The position numbers and the translations under genes were made by a program. Below the pieces are notes generated by a model that saw only the letters and a program-made list of their open reading frames with translations, was not told where the DNA came from and did not search any database. A stretch of DNA of 64,000 bases from a virus: the IMG/VR virus record IMGVR_UViG_3300030419_003599, positions 44,651-108,650 of that record; one strand, given 5' to 3'. Numbering within the stretch: position 1 is the stretch's first letter; every line of letters begins with the position of its first letter. This document shows positions 15,001-20,476 of this stretch, one piece after another.

Positions 15001-16343
15001 CTGATGGCGCTTCTTATCCTTCAGAACAAGAGGGTACTACTAATACAGTAAATAATGGAACTATGACCAAGGTAGATTGGTATAACCCCAAGAAGGCGCA
15101 AAGGATTGGGGATAGAGGTGATGGCCGCGGTTGCCGTTGGCCTACTGCGTTTAATGAAAGCCTCCTTCATGATATTTCCACGCCAATGGCTGCTACAGGA
15201 GTCGTAGCGAGCCATAGTACAGCAGAGCCTCCTTTCAGTACTGGCTATATGAGAGCGTCTAATAGCGTACAAAGTAGCACAGAAACACCAAGAGGAATCA
15301 GTGCTCGCCTACAAGTATCTCAAGATGGTCTATTGAAACCCGAAGCCAATGTAAGTGAAAATATAGAAACGATTAGCGGTACTTTCACTCCCGGCAATGA
15401 AACATTGGCTGACCCCATTTCTCGCTCTGCTCCCCGAATTGGTTTGGATACTGATACAATCAATGAGTTAAGTGGAGGGCAAGAAACGGATTATATTGGT
15501 CTTTCAACGCAAGCGCATAGTCTTCACACAGATAAAGAAGTGGGGCAAAGGCTTTCATTGAGAGGAGCGCATAATGCAGGCTCTGTGTCCCTCACCCATT
15601 TTGACCTCACTAGCCCTACATGGGCGACTCAACCTGATTGCGCAGTATTGAGAGTCTCTAATGCTCATGCTATGTGGGCACTAGGCGGGACCTATGTGCT
15701 TGAGGCGCGGAACTATGTCAAACCGTTTGACGATAGTAATTGGGGGGCAAGTGGCTCTTCTTCATCTAATCCTTATTCAGATTCTAACCATAATCCACTG
15801 GCTAGTAGTGGCACTCAAACCAACTTACGAGATAAGAAAATACGATTCTTATTAAGGCCAGTCCGAGTATTGGATAATCGCCATATTGAATTGTTTAGGG
15901 CTAATAGCGTTATTTCTGCAGGCCCATCTACAAACAACGATGCTTACCGTTCTACTGCTGGAGGTAAATACGGTCTCTTCAACTATGAAATGCCCAATGC
16001 TCGTGTAGGTACTGTAAGCCCGACCAATCCCCCTTACGCCCCATCTTATACAGTAAATAGCGCATCACCTACTGTAACAACTTCTGCTGGACCATTGATT
16101 CCCGGAGCAGATGTAACTGGATTCACTGGAGCATTAGACCAAACGGTAGGGCGTATCCTCATTAGCGAGAATACTTTAGAGCATTTCCGCAGCGATGCCC
16201 CTAGGCGCCGGGCAGTTACTGAGGATGACACTGAACTTACTCGCCCCGATTATAGCATCCAACCGCGACACAGCCAAACTCTTCATCCGAAAGGTGAAGC
16301 AGGTACAGCATCGTATAACACAGGAGACCATAGCACGGAGTGA
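3..16343 (+). CDS. Giant beta-rich virion (tail/fibre-like) protein, 5' end outside window
   Basis: The reading frame is open from the left edge, so the start is missing; at least 5,446 codons are present. The first ~150 residues look like a LamG/concanavalin-like jelly roll (FINGSLAV, then FEIGGTGGEFRGAIEAI). Three copies of a Gly-rich beta module with a GGSGY signature lie at about nt 1755-1983, 10299-10545 and 13946-14150; such modules are common in phage structural proteins. Nt ~10709-11045 resembles another phage beta domain (ending PGTAGNVTI). The protein is rich in Thr, Ser, Gly and Asn, with no membrane segment or long coiled coil, which argues against a tape measure. Inference: a virion surface, tail or fibre protein. 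The stop TGA lies just before the next gene's start. Confidence 0.7.
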   Translation, partial: VVSKAETFELKVGQVGEPGPAVFTLFMSNTEGPQIIELSTAYLDATPRWVGTTYPRHGSDLHASYNSNISGVNDATSLNFSHRELLHIVATLRGNIISLFINGSLAVQEVLPESGYRVKMSPGDFEIGGTGGEFRGAIEAIHIANSFNSQMLVGHGPIPLPTTLGLWRFEEPADVHPTIYQSGTFSAGPSVKTITITAASAQSIIEAITGNTYNSASPSVDLTASPYSNGNYKVVDYVSSPGTGNTIAIPHTPYNIMFNADAVNPLTKKPNQKPPERLRLLSVNGATGVLGVESIHLDFTIAGARRGVLCDRTTNVDDHFVLLSGDLLLDSGTGKPYQPPHYASQAIDRTGQMVIDESGNDMHGLIYASSMATTANTTDNPFAAVWPAALDTGFQIGHTGRHALSAVDGHHYLRQLPLANEEIVHQSIDGTADITEIYYDSNYRNLKDSLPPNSRVDIFRDTLKSQVMYVRNEGIAFQMVENGMAGIDDAQRKMLAIGGSGTQNHATTNVFDYQPFLLKNPLEGGVSNDDTAFRRHHLRPIETSRVAILSVPTLGTTHNLAPFVEIHYNAVDVTGASAGLTVGNVVSVSITSGGSGYSAGTAATTGGTGTGCTVTYTVSAGAINAVTAIATKGTDYTVGDILTVSGGGGNATLTVTSVGGPCLMVEKTVPSGEVVLSTGPTVRVLDVIAADLADAAKDTTLYSPGGIIRLDTTEATGNFPAGVTLETLFAADPHEGIDHEDILDESLSPANYTPLHSSDLPNANPTSVDAEHSLTQQDAVFNRLVMNNNNEDLIDQLTITDNYFKRNPSTVNSGVGAYDIGNVSESTHLFESYDIIGAFADKGKRKGITFLIHPTNRSRTNQLSKVASTTTHAQETNTVSVQYLMSRARAQSFSDTDGDERQFTLTCVGLMGDVASRSIDLLGAGAPDSHIVKEVMPGAPVVSVTLGGVGQGAVNTKPTFDPSPFTRLGWNTRRDCATQISVVGAAGGSTATLTVIPLNNDATDLASWGTYCFPKTGRIYLENGGSAEYQSKTGSTFVVDGTTTTGTNKFLNGDGSEAANYAAWLSANTIIAGTLLLVDDKFGDDSTCNDGSTINDRMFQRMDTVSHDYQLGSQYASTRALAEIPLFPHLFFEDRERCITPGPDNSLKLHIDATHTAHTWAPNPVGRRCPDNPPTDQTVHSVFSSNKALKALRKGTHITRTLLDNSGTLEIYVEEPEMFLASTTTATTFGGTPLGVRYFRAFLQNGEWMIYTTVDMVNKKLTIPANLQPAGFSKHFKDTHTVGMRLFPAPGLFDENVPAIRDHPNILSAAYERRRPYYYDRANVQTQGGNIDYGLRQYVSAVEFRAGPRENPHLPKTKTKRARAKVVSWDSGSNFLFLDSALEFPEAGIASKYMVGGAAQFMHRIAYIEAGGTERTAQYLGKQGGNQLLIYAPTIGAGWNPSAGTEVFVKAIENVSATAYPQEIEGPLNASWEHPYAAGGLRDGDTIWMNMHYTNPHAVEGLFCKSRGTFNEAKVSAHFNGGEGALASRPRDSIPLENFLIGNDCLETARNMAQHVNKTIELNWTELGRDDAVPVVAFVDPYQATETFARVLLYDVAHDREFVAMQDIHMQVQSSPATPKIGTGALHEDPDDTGSGFDGIATTTNYSTQLDVAAGFESEDKTLRPNTQSDFMESAFTHNSVWNSQLALATATASHIDHEHHTQDAGCLGDGSFPRTAESVCCPSQAATRHIDSQAPASPINEYATFFDTPEGTRAIPAFLCLKGIRNQTLDLSNHRENRLQHLPHWTQMDFVRRLTIDCGEVGVKEGVTDIEAAAREIVRLINQGGALNGRTHARRPADQYPGESERLDLATIGPNPDAAHSDLDSSAPHLFADFSATGSTFDPAPFWDEEKSFSSYDRGTHMGYIRAHIGRVVEDSEGNEGYTVVIHSTIPGASGRNFCVWLDNARGQSSYRPEFLIGHGGRFRNFWCKPDEVLMENMHPAPMPINKDGRPFAPITTLNEYLPPEEPEDEFRNNLNYGLISTAGDPVTNANNEAVMGRVQNTVYHDSFEGQSPDSVLTEGLRMGTHSHARINFGGLVATGVPGFSPDAGQWGMGKNGNTRYIHTYGKNIAAATSVAYTSGTTGSRHVPAADVTDDAIGSTSELYGLRFTDHIGRTHTIRFIYSQFGEPFVNEDSLLPPTIDNEICIWIDDRDCAQGGFTIGRHMWGAGEVCGRLTGTSGNNWVGNEWRGYPSPASGIHVATASVSSTAVTMTFTEPYHTGSSLTNGDMLGYLGFPDSGVFQYSNGNTRTDTFSYTHRTHNSASGTHTFYGVSGDTSLLVNDRVITSRINWTTLLTDEVLAAAVDFAINMENPNSERLAETSFDCTNLRAADGKTLGEWGVSPTAIRVRAHSRNHEVMPLRCLFESTLGKDWGLNASNLDSELSDANITNGKRFATGYLPSTVLHITTRYRGTGGNTATPILVDTMNNAVDTEIWKENLRGTRYLSDPGDLILPKIENVTIEIDQATIDTSATPRTMTVAAGLQLWRLLVPASNDTDSWSEKKKVWLDDQDWAVVETTNRVHATFPSRTELVWPSTNDAAISPDWNTKIEAFDAANINPVLSAYALPAEVLQFDGLRLKGSEYGEPLVYFRGGRDSPDHSVPVYFGGGFSGVVLDINDGTANDYSDFYTHPYAKGPTGSAGLQNIGEKSTSYCLLDCAAILAMFPGTPFLDDHKGSNNPPYFNQDTILSQDTDAGNNASAASTGITYASGGNTVNCTRPSPVILRFGHQHARYSPTGDGGGKTTYIIFGPGQAFPHNTASVQPQPSDIVTTGNGWSSVPAPNVFLPNEISHGDSTSRSGFNANLPPTREFQRGNVQGWNYETNWEPAHGSPNVISADNSAAPGTKFGYDQMPHNGLYYGSHYQNVASCTPPPYSHPFNYSPSLANAAIRRAGYIWHMDGGYHPGGHFLDNHILANPLHPIDNANIPHSTAGKKHPAGYRIGSLLASAYGATTQYSTEEYVIIDATRVQNAEELAAVLSCGINEWPGRDPLKALGGTFLPSFQSAKKQDRYGWVTFDTVADGYDEASGYIDVVNPYGGGSSTIPPIPRYGWIRTNKGGAGVTGYGAGATATCAPYNNVTAPSAGVLRFTLATNRSGAARLNETIADSGTDANETTVRGNVTKVYVWSKSSCQLFNNGRVTGSIISTATSQDHMCRVHFSGTVDAIDRTRPVGAVGWHGERYSYFNSLVLNNPSDASTNVFSAGLGAWHPYLGFSPYGSTSTCQGPVLPSKYDESTSSVIENDGCPQGLSPRHLVAVTYESEMALAAKADRNGTKAAGDWIYGKQGRSGASTNFGGTITVADQVYNLDRYVAPANGGPNVEAMFVTGQTQPTNGNAVDTTSWWHTRVTAAAHTSLSTPCSAPTGDLFWDDSKMNSNIMHADRDSLRTDCIQLNKVVSVTIINGGSNYNATETITMSNPTGGTALLLTISTVSGVKAVTGVTVTTAGSGYKVGDTLTQTATSGSGTNFTCRVTSVGDADTRPWEYWKNRSAGRNFNVEHVVWKRMDGGNLTMPASNTRGLGGVPRTTRLSAATGSITIVDKGGGATDINHLHNADGFVLTNTVGLAKEYVFDKTGTWGATGASHANGIVIQVNGMSAAADVANQVKAAILSANGHNGTIAATVASNVVSLEQRTPGTAGNVTIDPGSTATPSYITYSGMSGGGVHTMGETIYGNCRFSFETTNAAMFPIIQAQELAHPQLAEQHPIELRNILSIPNEEIQFQSVNVEDDTGQIHILEGGSPFGTVIRDFDHIGDRASEGLSPSLANSGLSPNMRIRLPNADSIPGNIIVRSGFDRVQSYQNETFGSGGMMHPAQPAQGVKDTFTNNNAPGPRAWPTWENKGWEHISQDAENIRTGVTSAPVGEGTRLAFPDSHSQGWTDHTNDNPLETAYEQHDRTLFFHVTRMGHTGSSREPVVISSSNTISDPLTYSSSDTNTVTAGSAPNDAVWKNTGEQTSDGRWFARVEDGTGSGAIFSYTNTSGSTFTGVVFDPDFSTFISGKTGLTIRPSWYIPAGSNRFFAARRMRDHSEMSGNSPDMKRWDWSAAGTPLNMITAPEMTPMPIPRMGHHYVTPTMAVMPGHFAHPYYERTFSNHYACRSSGHSPIDESGTESTIPGANPLVWFSTPTNALRPSDIHGGAFTLLTETKVAYDGYGIAASKGTPGAENATGRHILYLEPAGAYSLKPNFPDPMEVGAYQIVIQPNLHKQQLGGFHRNGGAAALPDGSVVELTGQQVNLVVGLDEDSSSPMGCVGLLLAEATMADTRGCEIFINEVMLDFEPDPGSQFANIPPLGLYNPLGVNENTSPPFSRRSLPYRAGTFDRATPGYTISVPWWSILHKSGATHATSTGFRHLEWHKPDDYYQFCRATYGSIGCQITLAGYPSIYLDIYEPHRRLRSLNPHCVVLADSSSSSITVDNNELFPVKPYYGEVLEYTDTSGVRQTASYVNRTGTLAHTIASGPSSFETVAEITAGFFPISAGTILKLSRAYDNFATGDVFKDSGTSAITRVLPQTLHGSRDTNSLHLGDAFLCLWHPNLGRPYTFYSDTGRTFYTNSGAIDAPQDKKALNHVPEHFETIHYHDFLYSISKGPFLFDMKAMDAANDGTVYDATGVTEADTIVAGGSGYTAGTAATSGGSGTGCTVTYTVSSGAVNGITAITVAGTGYVVGDVLTITGGGGNATIRVGALGAYPSTKQPQGDTSRHYAGFWPGGSRGGPAASRLDGYGYIKAGWGDNDYGMDCIPYAIHGSGSASGLARTAYGSLSDVHIRQTCFGYRFAVRPPYNRPRWSPSVRGIDEAAGSAAAAQLLSGYYHGPFVAQDDRAQGSGGWKENANAALSTADVAWSATATGILERQTQASAMLGNDQVMRQVRYSHGRRITRSFGCPVRTIRNGATMRKKFPGDDFALGKDELAEAHRFYLIDWWGNTRGEDVRRFPARGFGIRPAWDPEDAYLDGGYANEPGAQGLWHADGASYPSEQEGTTNTVNNGTMTKVDWYNPKKAQRIGDRGDGRGCRWPTAFNESLLHDISTPMAATGVVASHSTAEPPFSTGYMRASNSVQSSTETPRGISARLQVSQDGLLKPEANVSENIETISGTFTPGNETLADPISRSAPRIGLDTDTINELSGGQETDYIGLSTQAHSLHTDKEVGQRLSLRGAHNAGSVSLTHFDLTSPTWATQPDCAVLRVSNAHAMWALGGTYVLEARNYVKPFDDSNWGASGSSSSNPYSDSNHNPLASSGTQTNLRDKKIRFLLRPVRVLDNRHIELFRANSVISAGPSTNNDAYRSTAGGKYGLFNYEMPNARVGTVSPTNPPYAPSYTVNSASPTVTTSAGPLIPGADVTGFTGALDQTVGRILISENTLEHFRSDAPRRRAVTEDDTELTRPDYSIQPRHSQTLHPKGEAGTASYNTGDHSTE

Positions 16344-16348
16344 TATTT

Positions 16349-17821
16349 ATGGCAGTAGTAACAAATGGGAAAACTGGTCGTTCAGACGCAGACCATCCTA
16401 CAGCAATGAAAGTGGCTCGCACCCCTGTATTTGTTGATAATTGCATACATCATGGTACTTATAATGCAGGTAAAGTGACGCCATCCACGCGCGGAGATTT
16501 CCAAATAACTAACTCTCAATCTTACTTAACTATAGAAGAAGAATCAGGTATTAGACTAGTCCACCGACAAACAGATGGGCATAATTATACTGGTGATGTA
16601 TTCTTTAATGATGGTAAATTAACTACAGGAAGTACTCGTCCTGCCATCTTGTATGGGGTAGACAATGATTCTCAACGCTTAGTAGCAGAAAGCGTAGAGA
16701 GCGCAAGCATTGGCAGCCGACTCATCCTACCTAATATGAAAGGCTCTTCGTTGTCAAAGATAGGCTTCACAGAAACGGCAGTGCGCTTAGGCCAAGAAGT
16801 AGATGTAGGATTACGAACTACTGATTTAGCAATGCGTTTGGCTGAACCTCTAGGTGAAGTACTTACTTCTGTTAATATCGCTGACAAATCCAAACCGTCT
16901 TCATCTTATTCCCAAAGGATGCATCATTCACAAAAGTTCCTTTCTCAAGATTTCAGTGGAGTCAATCTTAGCACAGCCTTGCGCTATACAGGGAGACATG
17001 ATGGGCGCATTCTTTACTACGATAAGTGGGGCAATCTGCTCTACATACCATTCCGTTCAGGAGGGACAGGTCGCCGCCTAAGAGGCTCATTAACTCAAGG
17101 GGGACAAACTCGCAATACCATAGAAGATTCACCTAATCGCGTTACAGTCATGGGTAAACAGAGGGCGTTAAACGATAACAATGTTGTCACCATTGATGAC
17201 CGCTCCTCCCAGCACAGTAAGGATAGCAGTCAAACTGTCCGGCAAGGGACTCCTGTGCAAGACCCTACTGTCAAGAATGTCACTGATGGTCGTAGAGTGG
17301 GCAGGCAAATATTACGGGCACATGCGGCTACAAAAGGGTCATTGAGTATTGGCAAGCAAGCCAATGCTTGGGATTTGCGTGCAGGAGATATTGTGCAATA
17401 TGAAGGTAGAGAAGGTAGAGAGACTCTTGTCGTGTCTAGTTCCACTCATCGTATGTCAAATAGAGAGAGTGATTTTGACTTTTTGTCTCTTTCTGTGGGC
17501 GTTGAGGGAGTTTTACAGGGTATAACTGACAGTGCAATTGCCCTTGGAGACCTGCTTCCCGACAATACAACCCAACTCAAAAAGGAAGAAATGGGGCTTT
17601 TCCTTGATTTTACACTCAGGACTACCCTAATAGTGAAGGAGCGATTAGTTACTAGACAAGGTAAGCGCATCGGCCACAACACAGGGAGTTACCCGAATGG
17701 CATCGGCCCAAGCGTCATTGGCCGCAAACATCAAACGGGGTACGCTACTGAAGGGGACAGCAATGGGGAGTCCGCCGGTAGTAACAAAAATATTTACGCA
17801 TTTAAGGAGGTTGTAATTTAA
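16349..17821 (+). CDS. Putative tail hub/baseplate-like structural protein
   Basis: This gene directly follows the giant gene. I chose the ATG at 16349 because GGAG lies 8 nt upstream; an in-frame GTG at 16340 would overlap the upstream stop. The C-terminal third contains LRAGDIVQYEGREGRETLVV followed by a segment ending FLSLSVGVEGVL, which resembles the end of baseplate hub/late-control (gpD-like) proteins, where a beta domain carries a 'GD-V' turn. That similarity is weak and is inference from pattern only. Its position between the giant protein and small tail proteins supports a structural role. The stop TAA overlaps the next ATG (TAATG). Confidence 0.5.
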   Translation: MAVVTNGKTGRSDADHPTAMKVARTPVFVDNCIHHGTYNAGKVTPSTRGDFQITNSQSYLTIEEESGIRLVHRQTDGHNYTGDVFFNDGKLTTGSTRPAILYGVDNDSQRLVAESVESASIGSRLILPNMKGSSLSKIGFTETAVRLGQEVDVGLRTTDLAMRLAEPLGEVLTSVNIADKSKPSSSYSQRMHHSQKFLSQDFSGVNLSTALRYTGRHDGRILYYDKWGNLLYIPFRSGGTGRRLRGSLTQGGQTRNTIEDSPNRVTVMGKQRALNDNNVVTIDDRSSQHSKDSSQTVRQGTPVQDPTVKNVTDGRRVGRQILRAHAATKGSLSIGKQANAWDLRAGDIVQYEGREGRETLVVSSSTHRMSNRESDFDFLSLSVGVEGVLQGITDSAIALGDLLPDNTTQLKKEEMGLFLDFTLRTTLIVKERLVTRQGKRIGHNTGSYPNGIGPSVIGRKHQTGYATEGDSNGESAGSNKNIYAFKEVVI

Positions 17822-18168
17822 TGGCGACACTAACAAGAGCGAAACGATTATTGATAGATACATTGGCTAATAACATCAACGAAGTAGTACTAGGTTTTGA
17901 TGGTACTTATGCCACACCAGATGATGGTTCTGCCGGGCGCCCTGCTGTCACACTTACCCCCACGATTACAGTATTAGATGACACTAGTCTGTTAGTAGAA
18001 GCCACTCTAGGGACTCAACATAGTTTCACAGAATCTTTGAAAGAAGTTTATGTGCAATTCCGTGCCGCTGACGGCACTTTCACCCCTATAGGGCGCTACA
18101 CCATCCTACCAATAGCCAAGAATGACGAGAACGAGGTTCATATACAACTACTTGTGGAGGTTATCTGA
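17821..18168 (+). CDS. Small tail-type structural protein
   Basis: A 115-residue protein with an excellent ribosome binding site (AAGGAGGT) about 10 nt before the ATG. The N-terminal helix (LTRAKRLLIDTLANNINEVVLG) is followed by an all-beta region with the pattern of short phage tail-connector or fibre-adaptor proteins (a DGTYATPDDGSAGRP loop, then alternating strands ending in VHIQLLVEVI). No enzyme motif is seen. It sits between two other structural genes and its TGA overlaps the next ATG (TGATG). Structural role inferred from context; the exact family is not identified. Confidence 0.5.
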   Translation: MATLTRAKRLLIDTLANNINEVVLGFDGTYATPDDGSAGRPAVTLTPTITVLDDTSLLVEATLGTQHSFTESLKEVYVQFRAADGTFTPIGRYTILPIAKNDENEVHIQLLVEVI

Positions 18169-19307
18169 TGCCCGGCAACCCCTTATCAGGCCATACGGCG
18201 GCTAATACCTCCGATACTGTAGATGGACTCCGTGACGGTGACCACATCCTTTCCCCTTCTTTTACCAATGCATACGAAGGAATCCATGGTAATGGCATCA
18301 TACTCTTAGAGGACGGGGATGCTTCTGATTCAGACCGCAATAATCCTACTAACCTACCCGGAGCGTGCTCCAAACATGATGCAGATACAGTGAATGTCAA
18401 AGGGGGTCACTGCGTTATAGACGGAGTGGTCTATACTTTCGGTGGAGGCCCCGGTGCCACATACCCATTGAACATAACCAATGCAGGCAACAATGTACGG
18501 GGTTCTTCATCGGCCTTGCACGCCACTACTCCCCAAGAGGTGCTTTACACCATTTATGTCACCCCTGATGACGGTGGGGGTAGTGCCACTTCTAACATCT
18601 GTTACATGCAGGGCACTATCATAACTAAATCTTCGGCATCTTATGCGGATGGCCCTAGTGCTTATTTGACTGACCCCCATGGCGGTACTCTCGGTTCATT
18701 GTCTAATTTCCAATGCGTTGTATTGGCAGTAGTTAGAGCAGATAACGGGGCAAGTTCTACAGGCCCAGACAACATAAATATCCTAGAGATAAATGACAAA
18801 CGCCACTTCTTAAACGGGGGACCATTCTATATGCACCCAATGGAAACAGAAGCGGGCACTCCTGTAGATAGCCACACTGACCTTGATGCATTACACGCAA
18901 GCGGTGTGCAAGATGGCGATTTCACTGCCTCCACTTTAGGGGGTCTATGGCTTGGTCAAGGCACAAGCGGAGCCCAGTCTCTTTTCTTTAGTGGTAAAGA
19001 TGCAGGGGGGACGCGCTTCACTCGGGCAGTAGATACAATGGGGGATGTAGAAGTTATCAGCACTAGTGCTAACCAGACCTTCACTCATAACGGTAAGCGT
19101 ATTTGGATAATCACAGCGGGCTCTGGCCTCAACCTTAACCCAAGCGGTACATTCTACGAAGGCTATACTGTAGAGGTGCGCGCAATCACCAACACTGTCA
19201 CTTTTGATAGCACTGCCCTCAATCAAGCCGTGGCTGCTGGTAGGTATGCCCGCTTCGCTTATACTGGCTCAGCGTGGGTCAAGGTGTTCATGGTGGCGAC
19301 TCTCTGA
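18168..19307 (+). CDS. Putative tail fibre protein
   Basis: A 379-residue beta-rich protein. The last ~80 residues (from SANQTFTHNGKRIWIITAGSG to GSAWVKVFMVATL) match the usual layout of phage tail-fibre C-terminal sandwiches, in which strands alternate with Gly-rich turns and the chain ends in a G-S-x-W segment. The N-terminal half contains Gly/Asp-rich loops and a VYTFGGGPGATYP segment. GGAGG lies 7 nt before the ATG, which overlaps the previous stop as TGATG. The order giant protein, hub-like, small tail protein, fibre fits a tail or host-recognition cassette. Confidence 0.55.
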   Translation: MPGNPLSGHTAANTSDTVDGLRDGDHILSPSFTNAYEGIHGNGIILLEDGDASDSDRNNPTNLPGACSKHDADTVNVKGGHCVIDGVVYTFGGGPGATYPLNITNAGNNVRGSSSALHATTPQEVLYTIYVTPDDGGGSATSNICYMQGTIITKSSASYADGPSAYLTDPHGGTLGSLSNFQCVVLAVVRADNGASSTGPDNINILEINDKRHFLNGGPFYMHPMETEAGTPVDSHTDLDALHASGVQDGDFTASTLGGLWLGQGTSGAQSLFFSGKDAGGTRFTRAVDTMGDVEVISTSANQTFTHNGKRIWIITAGSGLNLNPSGTFYEGYTVEVRAITNTVTFDSTALNQAVAAGRYARFAYTGSAWVKVFMVATL

Positions 19308-19573
19308 TGGGCAGGCTATTGGATAAACTCAAGCGCACTTGCCCTCAGTGTAGGGTACAGGATTTTGCTGAACGCATCAACGGTTCCTATCCTCGCTTTG
19401 GTACTAGAGTGTCCTTGTGGGAATGCCCTTCCTGCAAGCACATCTGGCGAGATAAGAAAGCCGAGGAGCAAGAGGAAGGGAGTAAGGATTACGCCGTTCT
19501 CAAAAGTGAGCGCTGGAGAGAAGTACTTCAAACTTCTAAATCCAAATCTAATGACTTGGAAATCTCTTTGTAG
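19307..19573 (+). CDS. Small zinc-ribbon protein
   Basis: An 88-residue basic protein with one C-x2-C pair at C12/C15 and a second at C40/C43 (CPQC and CPSC), a classic zinc ribbon, followed by a charged tail. The ATG at 19307 overlaps the preceding stop (TGATG); an earlier in-frame start would lie inside the fibre gene. It is the last gene of the rightward cassette, and its 3' end overlaps the 3' end of the convergent TFB gene by 46 bp, so the two transcription directions collide here with no intergenic space. Function unknown. Confidence 0.6.
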   Translation: MGRLLDKLKRTCPQCRVQDFAERINGSYPRFGTRVSLWECPSCKHIWRDKKAEEQEEGSKDYAVLKSERWREVLQTSKSKSNDLEISL

Positions 19574-20451
19574 CGATTTCTAATAGTGACTTCTGTTACT
19601 CCACATATCTTGGCAATTTCGCGCTGTGTTCTGTGTTGTTTATTCAAGATGCTCGCAATGTACAAAGTGGAGGCGGCGAGCCCTGTAGGCCCTCTCCCAC
19701 TATCCAACTCCTTCTCTTCTAGTGTTTCACATATTTGACGAGCAATCAGTTCCGTACTAGCATCCAGACTCAATGCGCTAGCGAATCGGGAAATATAGTC
19801 TATAGCGCGAGTCACAGGGAGCCGTATTTTCAACTCACGCAATATGAAGCGTTGAGTTCTACCTACTTCTTTTCTACCTGTGCGACCAACCGCACAGATT
19901 TCGTCAAGTGTGCGAGGGACTCCACATTGCCTGCAAGCAATATAGAGAGACGCTGACGCACACCCTTCTATTGAGCGGCCTCTAATCAAATCAGCCTCTA
20001 CGCACTTACGATAAATAACCGCAGACGCTTCACGGACTGCTTTCGGTAACCCAATGCGACTCCCCATACGGTCTAATTCAGCGAGGGCTATTGATAGATT
20101 TCTTTCTGTAGAATTACTAACACGCGCTCTCTTTTGCCATTTGCGCATTCTGAACAACTGACTGCGATATCGGGAATTGACCGCCTTGCCTGAATAATCC
20201 TTATTCTGCCAATCTATATCGGTTGAAAGACCTTTGTCGTGCAGCATAACTGACATTGGGGCTCCTACACGCGCTTTCCTATCACCATCTTCGGCGGTGA
20301 ATACGCGCCACTCAGCGCCTTGGTCTACTATCTTATCATCTAACACTAGCCCACAATCTCCGCAGACTAATTCTCCTCTTACTTCATCTCGTTCTAAATC
20401 GCGACTATTGCATTCAGAGCATTTCACTATATCATCTAACTCTTCCACCAT
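19528..20451 (-). CDS. tfb: Archaeal transcription initiation factor B (TFB/TFIIB)
   Basis: A 307-residue protein with the full TFB architecture: an N-terminal zinc ribbon (CSEC then CGDC about 15 residues later), a B-reader/linker region (GAEWRVFTAEDGDRKARVG), and two cyclin-like repeats. The second repeat ends in a helix-turn-helix (REIAKICGVTEVTIRNRY) that in cellular TFB contacts BRE DNA. I chose the ATG at 20451 because GGTGAT lies 3 nt upstream; an earlier in-frame start would run into the thermosome gene. It is the last gene of the operon helicase-like/exonuclease/thermosome/TFB. A virus-coded TFB could redirect host RNA polymerase to viral promoters; the twelve repeated promoter-like elements in this window are the obvious candidates. 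Confidence 0.93.
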   Translation of the reverse strand: MVEELDDIVKCSECNSRDLERDEVRGELVCGDCGLVLDDKIVDQGAEWRVFTAEDGDRKARVGAPMSVMLHDKGLSTDIDWQNKDYSGKAVNSRYRSQLFRMRKWQKRARVSNSTERNLSIALAELDRMGSRIGLPKAVREASAVIYRKCVEADLIRGRSIEGCASASLYIACRQCGVPRTLDEICAVGRTGRKEVGRTQRFILRELKIRLPVTRAIDYISRFASALSLDASTELIARQICETLEEKELDSGRGPTGLAASTLYIASILNKQHRTQREIAKICGVTEVTIRNRYKEISKSLDLDLEV

Positions 20452-20476
20452 TATATCACCTGTAGTCTGCGGAAAT

